From: a virus
IMG/VR virus record: IMGVR_UViG_3300045612_000175
Coordinates: 1 to 59,545 of that record
DNA: 59,545 bases
Strand: one strand, 5' to 3'
Below the pieces are notes generated by a model. It had not been told where the DNA came from. It ran no database searches and worked only from the letters and a program-made list of their open reading frames with translations. Below, piece after piece: positions 30,616-38,696 of the stretch. How positions within the stretch are numbered: position 1 is the stretch's first letter; each line of letters starts with the position of its first letter. Both the position numbers and the translations under genes were made by a program.

Positions 30616-31012
30616 CTTGTTTGATGTGACCATTCCGGGTGTACCAGAAGGCTGGTACGAGACGCTTATGTGCGACATCCAATGGGATATCACTGCGCCC
30701 ATAAGCGTGTACGATGCCAACTATCAGCCAAGGAACACGGTAAAACCGGAGATAAAGTACTACAGCCTCACGCCTAAGGACTGGCGCGAAGTGAAGAGGC
30801 TGCCCCGTGCGCTATACGTGAGGTATCCGCTCGACAAGGGGATCACGCCTGACTACATGACCCGTGTGGTTGAGGACCACTACGGGTGGTACATCTCTGG
30901 GGCAACGTGGGCGTCCGCGATGCGAGAGACATGGAACGTGGCCGCAAGGGACGCGGATGCCCATGGCGTGAAGACTGCGTGGATACGAAAGGGGGTGCTG
31001 GTATGGCGCTAA
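30608..31012 (+). CDS. Unknown protein
   Basis: The ATG at 30608 is six bases after AAGGAGG (30595-30601); a tandem ATG at 30605 is too close. The 134-residue product is rich in Trp and Tyr (WYETLMCDIQWDITAPISVY, YYSLTPKDWREVKRLPRALY, YGWYISGATWASAMRETW). It overlaps both neighbours. No family recognised. Confidence 0.6.
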   Translation: MRDLFDVTIPGVPEGWYETLMCDIQWDITAPISVYDANYQPRNTVKPEIKYYSLTPKDWREVKRLPRALYVRYPLDKGITPDYMTRVVEDHYGWYISGATWASAMRETWNVAARDADAHGVKTAWIRKGVLVWR

Positions 31013-31368
31013 GTGTGGAGATCTATCCTCGCATAAGCGGGGAGCGGTGCGAGGAGAATGTGGGTGGTTGCCGCATCGTGGCGGTCTGCACACAAGATCC
31101 AGAGCACTGGTGGGACTACGAGACCGTCACATGGCGGATCACCAAGCACAATGGGAGGAAAGTGGCCACGGTTGGCCACTTGGAGTGCACGCATGGCAAG
31201 ACCACGGTGAGCGTGTCGCAAGTTCGTCCCACGTGGGATGACCTCACGTGGTTCGAGAGCGATGGGGTCTCGCCCACCACGTGCGAGGAGGCGTGCGAGG
31301 TGGAGCCAGATGGCTCATGTGAGCACGGCCACCGTGCATGGACGTGGCTCGCAGTTGGCTTTGCCTAG
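31003..31368 (+). CDS. Unknown Cys/Trp-containing protein
   Basis: The ATG at 31003 has GGGGG upstream and gives 121 residues, with seven cysteines and seven tryptophans. Segments such as CTQDPEHWWDYETVTWRITK and HLECTHGKTTVSVSQVRPTW look like a small beta domain, and TTCEEACEVEPDGSCEHGH near the end could bind metal. Its stop codon lies in the left arm of the inverted repeat at 31365-31390. Confidence 0.55.
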   Translation: MALSVEIYPRISGERCEENVGGCRIVAVCTQDPEHWWDYETVTWRITKHNGRKVATVGHLECTHGKTTVSVSQVRPTWDDLTWFESDGVSPTTCEEACEVEPDGSCEHGHRAWTWLAVGFA

Positions 31369-31390
31369 TGACCATATGCACAGTCACTAG
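31365..31390. repeat. Perfect 8-bp inverted repeat
   Basis: CTAGTGAC (31365-31372) and GTCACTAG (31383-31390) flank a ten-base loop, CATATGCACA. The left arm contains the stop of the preceding gene. No T tract follows, so it may be an operator or an RNA-end-stabilising hairpin and not a terminator. Confidence 0.6.
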
Positions 31391-31426
31391 TGTGTGTACG
31401 CATGGCGCATGGGAGGACACAAGAGC

Positions 31427-31897
31427 ATGGCACTGAGCATCTTCGCGCGGGTCGGGCGGGCAATCAAGCGTGGGCTTGGGCTGCACATGATCGACGCGCA
31501 AGGTGTGGTCACCTTGCAGGAACTGCACAAGGTGATCGACGAGATCAAGGCACTCAAGTACGAGGTGCAGGTCCTCGGTGACGACGCGCGCATGGGGCGC
31601 ATTCATGCTGCCGAGCATCAGGATAACCTGTTCAACCAAGTGAATAATGCGTACGCCTCGATCCTCGACCTTCAGGTGCAGATTTCCGACATCAAGTACA
31701 AGATCGGTGAAGTTGTCGATACTAGGACGCAAGTCTACAAGGTGGAAGACAGCATCAGCACTGTCATATTCGTGCTCGAAGAACTCAAGTCAGACATCGC
31801 AGGCGTGCGCGATGTGGTAGACGGGCTTGAGACTGACCCTGTTGGGAAGGTGGCGGAGGCTCTGGCCGAGGCCGCACGTAACTTGGAGGTGCGATAA
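31427..31897 (+). CDS. Unknown coiled-coil protein
   Basis: From ATG 31427 (GGGAGGA about eleven bases upstream; ATG 31409 is an alternative) the 156-residue product has a basic N-terminal stretch (ARVGRAIKRGLGLHMIDAQG). It continues as long heptad-like helices (LHKVIDEIKALKYEVQVLGD, YASILDLQVQISDIKYKIGE, ISTVIFVLEELKSDIAGVRD). An oligomeric coiled coil is likely. Role unknown. Confidence 0.6.
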   Translation: MALSIFARVGRAIKRGLGLHMIDAQGVVTLQELHKVIDEIKALKYEVQVLGDDARMGRIHAAEHQDNLFNQVNNAYASILDLQVQISDIKYKIGEVVDTRTQVYKVEDSISTVIFVLEELKSDIAGVRDVVDGLETDPVGKVAEALAEAARNLEVR

Positions 31898-31898
31898 C

Positions 31899-32495
31899 AT
31901 GGGCGGCATTCGTGGCGACGAGACGCTTGATCCGAGCCTCATGTACGTGGCGCATGGGAAGGCCGTGCCCACGTATGGGGCACTGCTTGAGTTGGCCCAT
32001 AAGTGTGGCCTCACTGGCATCAAGACCATGCTCGTGCAGGCACCGGGACCGACAAACGGCGGTCTCGCAATCGTGCACGCGACTGCCGTGTTTGTGGTGG
32101 ACGGTACGTTCGCTGACTACACGGGTCTCGGCGATGCAAGCGTCGCAAACGTGGGCCGCGGGGTTGCCCCGCATATCGTGCGCGTGGCTGAGACTCGTGC
32201 AAAGGCGCGGGCGTTGCGCGACGCATTGTGCATTACAGACGCCGCCCTTGAAGAGATGGGCGGGGCCGATCTTGTGGGCGATGACAAGCACATGGTGATT
32301 GAGGATATTCCAAGTGCACCTAGCGCCGTGGCATTCGCACCCAGTGCCAGCGAAGCGCGGCCAGCAAGCGACAAGCAAGTCGCGTACTTGAGTACACTGG
32401 CGGCTCGTGCGAAGACAAGCCTTGATGCACTGGGATTCGATGGCACAAGCACGAGTGCAAGCGCACTGATTGAGCGCCTGAAGGGAGGAAAGTAA
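31899..32495 (+). CDS. Possible recombination-related protein (ETRAKARALRDAL family)
   Basis: The ATG at 31899 follows GGAGG, giving 198 residues. The N-terminal domain contains VDGTFADYTGLGDASVANVG and APHIVRVAETRAKARALRDAL. A GDAS...RxAETRAKARALRDA pattern recurs in phage and bacterial proteins that I associate with Rad52/Erf-like annealing-protein contexts, although this is from memory. A Ser/Ala/Pro linker leads to a C-terminal SDKQVAYLSTLAARAKTSLD ... ALIERL tail of the type found on many DNA-metabolism proteins. Confidence 0.45.
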   Translation: MGGIRGDETLDPSLMYVAHGKAVPTYGALLELAHKCGLTGIKTMLVQAPGPTNGGLAIVHATAVFVVDGTFADYTGLGDASVANVGRGVAPHIVRVAETRAKARALRDALCITDAALEEMGGADLVGDDKHMVIEDIPSAPSAVAFAPSASEARPASDKQVAYLSTLAARAKTSLDALGFDGTSTSASALIERLKGGK

Positions 32496-32496
32496 G

Positions 32497-32742
32497 GTGA
32501 CGTATGAAGAGGCACGGGCGGCGGTCCTTGCAGAGGCACGCGAGGCACTCAAGGCACGGATCGACATAGCACGGAGCCGGTCCCAAGAGGCTCGGGCCAT
32601 GAGTCGTGCGACCATGGGTCTCGATGGGGCGGAGAGTGCACGCGAAGTGGACACGGTGGTTCGTGGCCACACACGGGTGTTGCCGGGCTTGCAAGAGGCA
32701 CTGGGTGTGCTGGCACTCTTGGCAGAGAATGGAGGCAAGTAA
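32497..32742 (+). CDS. Unknown small helical protein
   Basis: The 81-residue product starts at GTG 32497 after AGGAAAG. It is Ala/Arg/Glu-rich and helical (EARAAVLAEAREALKARIDI, RVLPGLQEALGVLALLAENG). It lies two bases after the preceding gene and abuts the next. No family recognised. Confidence 0.55.
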   Translation: MTYEEARAAVLAEAREALKARIDIARSRSQEARAMSRATMGLDGAESAREVDTVVRGHTRVLPGLQEALGVLALLAENGGK

Positions 32743-33723
32743 GTGGCAAAGCGCAAGTATTCGTACTTGCAGTGGCACGCGACGGGTGGCTACCCTGTCG
32801 TGCCGGGCACAAGCCATGGGCTATTGACTCGCACAAGCAAGATGCCATCGAGATCATGGGGCATACCCGCACTAGGGAGCCTCGTGACTGGGAGCGATGG
32901 CGGCAGGCTCGCGGTGCGGACATGCTCTGGTGCTGTGCTCAGGCACAAGAGTCTGAATGTGGCCGACAGAGGGTTCGTGGCCGAGGACATTGATCCGAAG
33001 CGCTTCGTGTGTAGTGTGTGCTATCCGAGGGCCAAGACGAGCCACTACAGATACGCACCGGCCAAGGCATGCCACAAGGCGCGGCTTGAGTGGACCCTGC
33101 GATGCCTTGAGAATGAGCATAGCAAAGACTACTGGGTGGCATATGTGGCAGAAGCCATGCGCTGGTCTGCCAATGAGCGTGGCACTGGTCTCGTGCGCGT
33201 ACACGACCAAGGCGACTTCTTCAGTGCGGCCTACGCATGGGCGTGGGTCGCTGTCGCCGAGACCGTGCTCTTGCATGAGCCAGACGTGCGGCTCTGGTTC
33301 AGCACGAGGAGCCACTACAGGCGCGGAGACATGAGCGAGCACGAGGCACGCGAATATGAGGGCACCATGGAAGCCATGCGTGCACTCGATGGGCTGCCCA
33401 ATGCTGTGGTGCGGCCGAGCGCACTCGTGACTGTGTACGGTGACGAGGAGGCCTTGTATGAAGGGCTGCACTTGCCGCCGGAGGTGCCGGGCCTGAGCGC
33501 AGGCACGATGGTGCTCATTGATGGGGTGCCTGTGCCAGATGGCGTGCACTTGTGTCCGAGCCATGAGCAGAACAGCAAGTGCTTCGGCGCAAGTGTTGGC
33601 GGCGTGGACTGCGACACGTGCTGGAAAGGGCATGTGCCCGTCGCATACAAGGGGACCGGCGACATCAGGCGGGAAAAGCCACTCACGAAGGAGGTACATG
33701 ATGAGGCACTGGTCGGGGTATAA
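32743..33723 (+). CDS. Gp88-like protein (actinophage gene product 88 family)
   Basis: The 326-residue product starts at GTG 32743 directly after the previous stop. It has FVCSVCYPRAKTSHYRYA and a nearby KACHKARLEW, then VRVHDQGDFFSAAYAWAWVA and VRLWFSTRSHYRR, and a C-terminal Cys cluster (LCPSHEQNSKCFGAS, GVDCDTCWKG). A C-x-x-C-Y start, an R-V-H-x-x-G-D-F-F motif and a C-terminal Cys set characterise the Gp88-like proteins of actinobacteriophages, whose function is undetermined. Conserved cysteines suggest metal or Fe-S binding. Confidence 0.6.
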   Translation: MAKRKYSYLQWHATGGYPVVPGTSHGLLTRTSKMPSRSWGIPALGSLVTGSDGGRLAVRTCSGAVLRHKSLNVADRGFVAEDIDPKRFVCSVCYPRAKTSHYRYAPAKACHKARLEWTLRCLENEHSKDYWVAYVAEAMRWSANERGTGLVRVHDQGDFFSAAYAWAWVAVAETVLLHEPDVRLWFSTRSHYRRGDMSEHEAREYEGTMEAMRALDGLPNAVVRPSALVTVYGDEEALYEGLHLPPEVPGLSAGTMVLIDGVPVPDGVHLCPSHEQNSKCFGASVGGVDCDTCWKGHVPVAYKGTGDIRREKPLTKEVHDEALVGV

Positions 33724-34126
33724 GAACTGGCAGACCCACGCCATCATGACATGGGACATCATCGGACAAGATCTGGCCACGCTCAATGCCATCGAGGACA
33801 CTGTGCACAATGCGCTCATGCGTGGGCCTGATGACTCGATGGCTGACAGGTACCTTACGCACAGTGAATGGCTCTTGCAGGAGGTGGGGCGCATCATCAA
33901 GGAGGCCCTTGAGGACGATGCCATGCTCGGTGTCTTCTCGCACGCACGTGTCTCAGACGATGCGCGCTGGGTCGAGGACATGTGGCGTGGCACGTTTGAT
34001 GACGTGGCATGGACAGAGATCGCCATTGCGAGCATAAAGGGGTCCGAGACGTGGGCTAATGCAAGCGAGGCATGGCAGGAGGAGATTGATCGTAGGTACA
34101 AGATTGAGCATGGGCGCGGGGCTTGA
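33701..34126 (+). CDS. Unknown acidic helical protein
   Basis: The ATG at 33701 is six bases after AAGGAGG (33688-33694) and overlaps the Gp88-like gene by 23 bases. The 141-residue product is acidic and helical (DLATLNAIEDTVHNALMRGP, LTHSEWLLQEVGRIIKEALE, WEDMWRG-type Trp-rich segments). No family recognised. The -35 of the next promoter overlaps its stop codon. Confidence 0.55.
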   Translation: MRHWSGYKNWQTHAIMTWDIIGQDLATLNAIEDTVHNALMRGPDDSMADRYLTHSEWLLQEVGRIIKEALEDDAMLGVFSHARVSDDARWVEDMWRGTFDDVAWTEIAIASIKGSETWANASEAWQEEIDRRYKIEHGRGA

Positions 34127-34152
34127 CATCCGTGGCATGAGATTGCTAGCAT
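34123..34152 (+). promoter_or_regulatory. Sigma70-type promoter (TTGACA-N18-TAGCAT)
   Basis: TTGACA (34123-34128) and TAGCAT (34147-34152) are spaced by 18 bases just before the HTH gene. The 14-mer GCGGGGCTTGACAT around the -35 is identical to that at 12846. Transcription would start near 34159, giving a short leader with AAAGGGG before ATG 34174. Confidence 0.65.
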
Positions 34153-34173
34153 CACGACAGAAAGGGGCGCACT

Positions 34174-34371
34174 ATGTCTACAAAGCGCAGCGCATGGAGC
34201 AACACGAACAGCGAGTTCCTTACCGTGCCTCAAGTGGGGCGGCTTCTCGGCATCCCGTATAACACGGTGCTCAAGATGGTCAAGACGGGCGTGATCCCCG
34301 GCGCGTTTCGCATCGGGCGACGCACCCTCTACAAGCGGGCCTCAGTCGAGGCATGGCGCACGAGTGCCTAA
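34174..34371 (+). CDS. Helix-turn-helix DNA-binding protein (MerR/excisionase type)
   Basis: The 65-residue protein carries FLTVPQVGRLLGIPYNTVLK, MVKTGVIPGAFRIGRRTLYK and RASVEAWR. This is the winged HTH_17 fold of excisionase-like and small regulatory proteins: a helix-turn-helix, then the IGRR wing and a final helix. With no integrase present, a regulatory role is more likely than excision. It has its own promoter and is followed by the SNF2 helicase gene. Confidence 0.8.
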   Translation: MSTKRSAWSNTNSEFLTVPQVGRLLGIPYNTVLKMVKTGVIPGAFRIGRRTLYKRASVEAWRTSA

Positions 34372-34486
34372 GGCACGGGCGCGCACACTCGGCATCCACT
34401 GGCCGTCCCAGCAATGGGGCGGCCTTGCTGTTTCTGGCACACAGGCCATAAGGCATAAGGCACACAGGCACAAGGAGACACAAGCT

Positions 34487-36637
34487 ATGGGCGCTCGTGA
34501 ATGGACTGCGGAAGAGACCCTTGAGCTGGCGCTGCTCTTGCATAGTGGCCTCAGGCACCTTGCCTCTTATGACGAGGACAGGGCACGCAAAGAGAATGAG
34601 GTCGGCTTCAATGCACGCGACACGGAGTTTGGCCATAGGCTTGCGGGATCTGATCCGCATGGCTGGTCCCCGAAGATGATCGAGATCGCATTCAAGATGG
34701 CCCGCACGTATAGCCGCACTCAGTTGCGTGGCCTCGGCATCGACTGGTCTCGGCCGTATGTTGCGACAGAAGCGGCAACCGACGCATGGCGCAAGGGATC
34801 GAGGCCTGCCATCGCGCGAGTCGTCCTTGGCAAGAATAGCCGGGGCGAGGAGGGCATGGTCTTTGAGTTCACATATAGTGCGGCCCATGTGGCGAGCCTC
34901 AAGGCTGCTCGCGCATGGTTCATGCCGGAGAGGACAAGCCGCGGGGCTGGCGCATTGTCCGCATGGTGGGCGGCCTTCGACAATGTGGCCGCACAAGAGC
35001 TTGCCCAGTCTGAGGGCTGGGACATGAGCGACGGCATCATGCTCAAGATTGCAGGTGCTGTCTCCAAGGCACTTGGGCTACCGAGAGTGCGAGGGCCGCA
35101 GGCACCAGATGCACTTGACTTCACGGGGCTTGAGTCCCTTAGGCCCTTTCAAGTGGAGGGTGCGACGTGGCTTGTGCGCCAAGGCCGTGCAATCCTAGGC
35201 GATGACATGGGCACGGGCAAGACACTTCAAGTGCTCGCTGCCACACAGGCTGCGGGCGCATGGCCATTGCTCGTGATCTGCCCCGCTGTCGTGAAGCTGA
35301 ACTGGGCGAAGGAAGTCTTCAAGTGGCTGCCGGGCAGGAGTGTGAGCGTACTGGGTGTGAAGCGCGCGAGTTGCGTGCTCGATGGTGAGGCACGGTCCAT
35401 TGAGTGCGGGAACATGGATGCCGATGTTGTGGTCGTGAACTACGACATCGTGGGCAAGTACCGCGAGGCCCTCGGCGCCAAGGCATGGGGTGCAGTGGTC
35501 TGCGACGAGAGCCATTACCTCAAGACGCACAATGCGTTGCGTACCAAGCATGTGACGTGGCTCATGACGGGCTACGACAAGGACTTGAAGCGGCGCACGA
35601 AAGATGCCGTGCCATATCGGTGGCTCTTGAGTGGCACGCCCATGCTCAATCGGCCGATTGAGCTTGTGAGCCAGCTCACGATTATCGACAGGCTACAGGA
35701 ACTCGGTGGCTTCAAGAACTTTGTGGCTACGTATTGCGACGCAAAGCACAACGGCTTCGCATGGGACTACAGTGGCGCAAAGAATATGGCGGGCCTCGGC
35801 GTGGCCATGAAGCGCATCATGCTCAGGCGCACGAAGGCCGAGGTCCTGCCGGAGTTGCCACCGAAGAGCCGCGAGTACTTGAGTGTGGGCCTCGCGAATG
35901 AGGCCGAGTACCGGCGCGCAGAAGGGGCCGTCGCCAAGTGGATCGGCGAGTGCCACGCGAAGGATGCCGAGTTCATGGAGGGCCTCTACGCACAGGCCGC
36001 AGAGGCAGGTCTCGAAGGCGAAGGCTACGAGGCATTTATGGCAAAGGCCATCGAGGCACGCGAGAGATCCGCGACGAAGCGTGCCGAGAGGGCCGAGGCT
36101 CTCGTGCGATTCACCGCACTCAAGAGGCTGGCCGCAAAGGGCAAGTTGCCCGCAGTCATTGAGTGGGTGCAGGACTGGCTTGACTCAAACGAGGGGCGCA
36201 AGCTCGTGATCTTTGGCCACCATGTCGAGACCGTGCGGGAACTTGCGGTCGCATTCGGGAGCCGCGCCATCGAGGGGAGCACGAGCGCACAGGACAGGCA
36301 GGCCTATGTCGATGAGTTCCAGACGGACCCGAGTGTGCGCGTGATCGTCGCCAACATTCAGGCGGGTGGCGTGGGCATCACACTGACTGCGGCATCTGAC
36401 GTGCTGTTTGTCGAGCAGCATTGGAATCCCGGCACGCACGATCAGGCGGAGGATCGCGTGAACAGGCTGGGTCAGAGCCGTGCATGTGTGGCATACTACA
36501 TGATTGCAGAGGGGACCATTGATGAAGAGATCGCAAGCATGATCGAAGGCAAGCGAGCGATTGTCGCAGAAGGCACAGGCGACGAGGGCGCATTGAAGAC
36601 ACTCGGCACATGGCTGAGTGCGCGAGGAGGCAAGTGA
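34487..36637 (+). CDS. SNF2-family helicase/ATPase
   Basis: The 716-residue product starts at ATG 34487 after AAGGAG; the frame is open upstream to 34364 without support. After an N-terminal 200-residue unknown domain come motif I GDDMGTGKT near 239-247, motif II CDESHY near 340, motif III SGTPMLN near 382-388, and the C-terminal half with NIQAGGVGITLTAASDVLFV, QHWNPGTHDQ and EDRVNRLGQSR (motif VI). It translocates on or remodels branched DNA and is close in layout to SMARCAL1/HARP-type annealing helicases used in phage replication or repair. The next gene overlaps its stop. Confidence 0.88.
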   Translation: MGAREWTAEETLELALLLHSGLRHLASYDEDRARKENEVGFNARDTEFGHRLAGSDPHGWSPKMIEIAFKMARTYSRTQLRGLGIDWSRPYVATEAATDAWRKGSRPAIARVVLGKNSRGEEGMVFEFTYSAAHVASLKAARAWFMPERTSRGAGALSAWWAAFDNVAAQELAQSEGWDMSDGIMLKIAGAVSKALGLPRVRGPQAPDALDFTGLESLRPFQVEGATWLVRQGRAILGDDMGTGKTLQVLAATQAAGAWPLLVICPAVVKLNWAKEVFKWLPGRSVSVLGVKRASCVLDGEARSIECGNMDADVVVVNYDIVGKYREALGAKAWGAVVCDESHYLKTHNALRTKHVTWLMTGYDKDLKRRTKDAVPYRWLLSGTPMLNRPIELVSQLTIIDRLQELGGFKNFVATYCDAKHNGFAWDYSGAKNMAGLGVAMKRIMLRRTKAEVLPELPPKSREYLSVGLANEAEYRRAEGAVAKWIGECHAKDAEFMEGLYAQAAEAGLEGEGYEAFMAKAIEARERSATKRAERAEALVRFTALKRLAAKGKLPAVIEWVQDWLDSNEGRKLVIFGHHVETVRELAVAFGSRAIEGSTSAQDRQAYVDEFQTDPSVRVIVANIQAGGVGITLTAASDVLFVEQHWNPGTHDQAEDRVNRLGQSRACVAYYMIAEGTIDEEIASMIEGKRAIVAEGTGDEGALKTLGTWLSARGGK

Positions 36638-36876
36638 TGAGCATGCTCGGTGCGATGGTCGTGGCTGGTGGCATTGGCGTGGCCATTGGCGCGGGCCTTA
36701 TGGCCTTTGCGATCTGGCAGTGGCGTGACTACGAGGCACTTAGAGTGCGCATGCTCAAGCGGCTTGAGGGGCCGCGAGAGCCAGTGCCTGTGAGGTACGG
36801 CCCGTTTGTGAGTGGGCGTGCGGGAACCTTTGGCGTAGGCAAGGGCGGCTATGAGGCGCGACGAAAGGGAGTGTAG
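36637..36876 (+). CDS. Small membrane protein
   Basis: The 79-residue product (ATG 36637 in an ATGA overlap, GGAGG upstream) has one strong hydrophobic segment at about residues 3-28 (LGAMVVAGGIGVAIGAGLMA, FAIWQW). A basic stretch follows, with an Arg/Gly-rich cytoplasmic tail. Probably a single-pass inner-membrane protein; function unknown. Confidence 0.6.
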   Translation: MSMLGAMVVAGGIGVAIGAGLMAFAIWQWRDYEALRVRMLKRLEGPREPVPVRYGPFVSGRAGTFGVGKGGYEARRKGV

Positions 36877-36878
36877 CC

Positions 36879-37133
36879 ATGGCTTCTATGGACAGGGACT
36901 ACGATGCGCGCGTGCAGTACGGTGGCGACAAGGCTCTCGAAGAGGCACACGCAAGCGGCATGGCCCACGCACTGGGGATCGCACGCGAGGTATGGCAGGC
37001 CCTCATTGTGAAGCAGGGCTGGCAGGAGGAGCGCAATGTAGAGGCCTCTAGGCAGACCGCACAGCGAGCACGTGGCGCATGGAGTGTGGTGGTTGCAATC
37101 GAGGCGGCGATGGCCGTGGGAGACTGGGAATGA
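36879..37133 (+). CDS. Unknown small helical protein
   Basis: The 84-residue product is helical and Ala/Arg/Glu-rich (KALEEAHASGMAHALGIARE, VWQALIVKQGWQEERNVEAS, GAWSVVVAIEAAMAVGDWE). GGGAG precedes the ATG. Its stop overlaps the next ATG. No family recognised. Confidence 0.55.
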   Translation: MASMDRDYDARVQYGGDKALEEAHASGMAHALGIAREVWQALIVKQGWQEERNVEASRQTAQRARGAWSVVVAIEAAMAVGDWE

Positions 37134-37429
37134 TTGTGCACGAGGAATCGGCATACGAGGCGCGATGCAAGGCCTTTGGCATCGAGCCACTGCTTGAGGT
37201 GTCGTGCCCGTTTGACAAGGAGCTTGAGCCTTGGGTCGCAGGCAAGTACGGCGAGGCCATGTACGCAGCCGTGGTGCTCGGCGACCATTGGGTTGCATGG
37301 GAATGTGCAATGGAACTCGGCATTGGTCTGGCGTGGCATCTTACGAGCCAGTGGAATGAGCACGTGCACTGTGAGGCATGCCATAGGGTGGCCGAAGAGT
37401 TGCGTGAGATTGAGGAGGCACGGCTTTGA
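37130..37429 (+). CDS. Unknown small protein
   Basis: The ATG at 37130 overlaps the previous stop as ATGA. The 99-residue product has three cysteines, an FGIEPLLEVSCPFDKELEPW region and an HVHCEACHRVAEELREIEEA C-terminus with Cys-x-x-Cys-His. A small metal site is possible. Function unknown. Confidence 0.55.
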   Translation: MIVHEESAYEARCKAFGIEPLLEVSCPFDKELEPWVAGKYGEAMYAAVVLGDHWVAWECAMELGIGLAWHLTSQWNEHVHCEACHRVAEELREIEEARL

Positions 37430-37647
37430 AGATCGCACTGATGGCGGACATCATTGATCGCGAGACTCTGCACGAGGTGCTGGCCGACTGGGAGGGTCGG
37501 CTGGCAGACGGGGCCGCAGAGACGGCGACAGAGGCAGTGGCACTCTTGAGGAGGCTCTTGACTACAGAGTGTGAGCGAGAGTACGAGCGTGAGCGTGAGG
37601 CCTATCGCGAGGCCTACGAAGAGGCCTATGCAACATGGGAGGACTAG
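37426..37647 (+). CDS. Unknown small acidic helical protein
   Basis: The start is TTG 37426, overlapping the previous TGA, with GGAGG eight bases before; ATG 37441 is the alternative. The 73 residues are acidic and helical with a Glu/Arg/Tyr repeat at the end (ECEREYEREREAYREAYEEA). The last 25 residues likely form a single helix. Function unknown. Confidence 0.55.
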   Translation: MKIALMADIIDRETLHEVLADWEGRLADGAAETATEAVALLRRLLTTECEREYEREREAYREAYEEAYATWED

Positions 37648-37649
37648 CA

Positions 37650-37973
37650 ATGGGACGGACGCTGGCTGAGTTCGAGGCGGAGGATCTCTTGCGTGAGCTG
37701 CACATGAGGGGGTACTTTGCGCTTGTGTCGTGGAGCAGCGACGAGCTTATCGACGAGATCGAGCTTCAGGCCTACAATCAAGGTCTCGTGAGCCATGACG
37801 ATGAGGCACTGGAGGCACGTGCTCAGGCGCACTTCTCACCATCCATGAAGCACAGGCTTGAGTCGTCGATGGTGGAAGCGGCATACGAGCTTTTGCGCGA
37901 CGCCGCCGAGTCGATTGTGGATGACTTGCGCGAGGAAGGAATCTTGGGGACGCAGGAGGCCCCATGCCAATGA
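37650..37973 (+). CDS. Unknown small acidic protein
   Basis: From ATG 37650 (GGAGGA upstream; ATG 37635 lies in the previous gene) the 107-residue product is acidic and helical (EFEAEDLLRELHMRGYFALV, HRLESSMVEAAYELLRDAAE, SIVDDLREEG). It overlaps the next gene by ten bases. No family recognised. Confidence 0.55.
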   Translation: MGRTLAEFEAEDLLRELHMRGYFALVSWSSDELIDEIELQAYNQGLVSHDDEALEARAQAHFSPSMKHRLESSMVEAAYELLRDAAESIVDDLREEGILGTQEAPCQ

Positions 37974-38476
37974 ATATATTCGTGCTCGACACAGATCCGA
38001 GGCGGGCCGCCGAGTATCATGCCGACAAGCATGTGGTCAAGATGGCTGTCGAATACAGCCAGATCATGAGCACGGTTGCGAGGCACGCAGGTGCAAGCGA
38101 GCCATGGGTGGCCGAGATGTACAGGCCCACACATGAGAAGCACCCGTGCGTGGGCTGGGCTGCCCATGCCAAGAACTTCGAGTGGCTCATGGATCTGGCA
38201 CACTGGACAGGAAAGGAGTACACACACAGATACGGCAAGATACACAAGTCAAGCGGCCTTGTCCCCATGTTTAGGGACTGGTATGCGTGTGAAGGCAAGA
38301 GCCTCATGCTCAAGGGGCGGACGCCATGGGTGCAGGCCATGCCAGATGAGTACAAAGGGCCGGATGCTGTGCGCGCATACAGGACGTACTACACACATGG
38401 CAAGGAAGGCATAGTCGCGTGGGCTAAGGCAAGGCCCACGCCATGGTGGTATACGAAAGGGGGTGGCCATGGCTGA
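37964..38476 (+). CDS. Conserved phage protein (MNIFVLD...DKHVVKM family)
   Basis: The 170-residue product begins MPMNIFVLDTDPRRAAEYHA and DKHVVKMAVEYSQIMSTVAR, then HPCVGWAAHAKNFEWLMDL, YTHRYGKIHKS, and AMPDEYKGPDAVRAYRTYYT. This N-terminal MNIFxLDxDP...YHxDKHVVKM signature is widespread in T4-like and marine phages. It is usually unannotated and sometimes compared with pyrimidine-dimer glycosylases. The conserved His, Lys, Glu and Tyr suggest an enzyme acting on DNA, but no activity is shown by the sequence alone. Confidence 0.7.
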   Translation: MPMNIFVLDTDPRRAAEYHADKHVVKMAVEYSQIMSTVARHAGASEPWVAEMYRPTHEKHPCVGWAAHAKNFEWLMDLAHWTGKEYTHRYGKIHKSSGLVPMFRDWYACEGKSLMLKGRTPWVQAMPDEYKGPDAVRAYRTYYTHGKEGIVAWAKARPTPWWYTKGGGHG

Positions 38477-38696
38477 CAAGAGGCTCATCGAAGTGATCGC
38501 GGCCAAGCTCAAGGACCAAGAGGAGTTGCTTACTGAGCGGTTCTACATCGTGGGCGAGGGCAATGGGGCCGAGATCGAGGCGGCACTCAAGGCCGAGATC
38601 AAGCGTGAGACTGGACGCGAGGCCACGCACGTGGCATGGAGTCCTGTACGGCGAGTGACTGAAGAGGAGGCACGGCGCTATGATGCTGGCAGATGA
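38469..38696 (+). CDS. Unknown small protein
   Basis: From ATG 38469 (AAAGGGGG upstream; GTG 38463 is in frame) the 75-residue product has ADKRLIEVIAAKLKDQEELL, FYIVGEGNGAEIEAALKAEI and EATHVAWSPVRRVTEEEARR, an alternating helix-strand pattern. It overlaps both neighbours. Function unknown. Confidence 0.55.
   Translation: MADKRLIEVIAAKLKDQEELLTERFYIVGEGNGAEIEAALKAEIKRETGREATHVAWSPVRRVTEEEARRYDAGR

Noticed and set aside
34174-34371. Excisionase of a temperate phage
   Set aside because: The HTH fold is excisionase-like, but no integrase, attachment site or repressor was found anywhere in the circular genome; a regulator is more likely.
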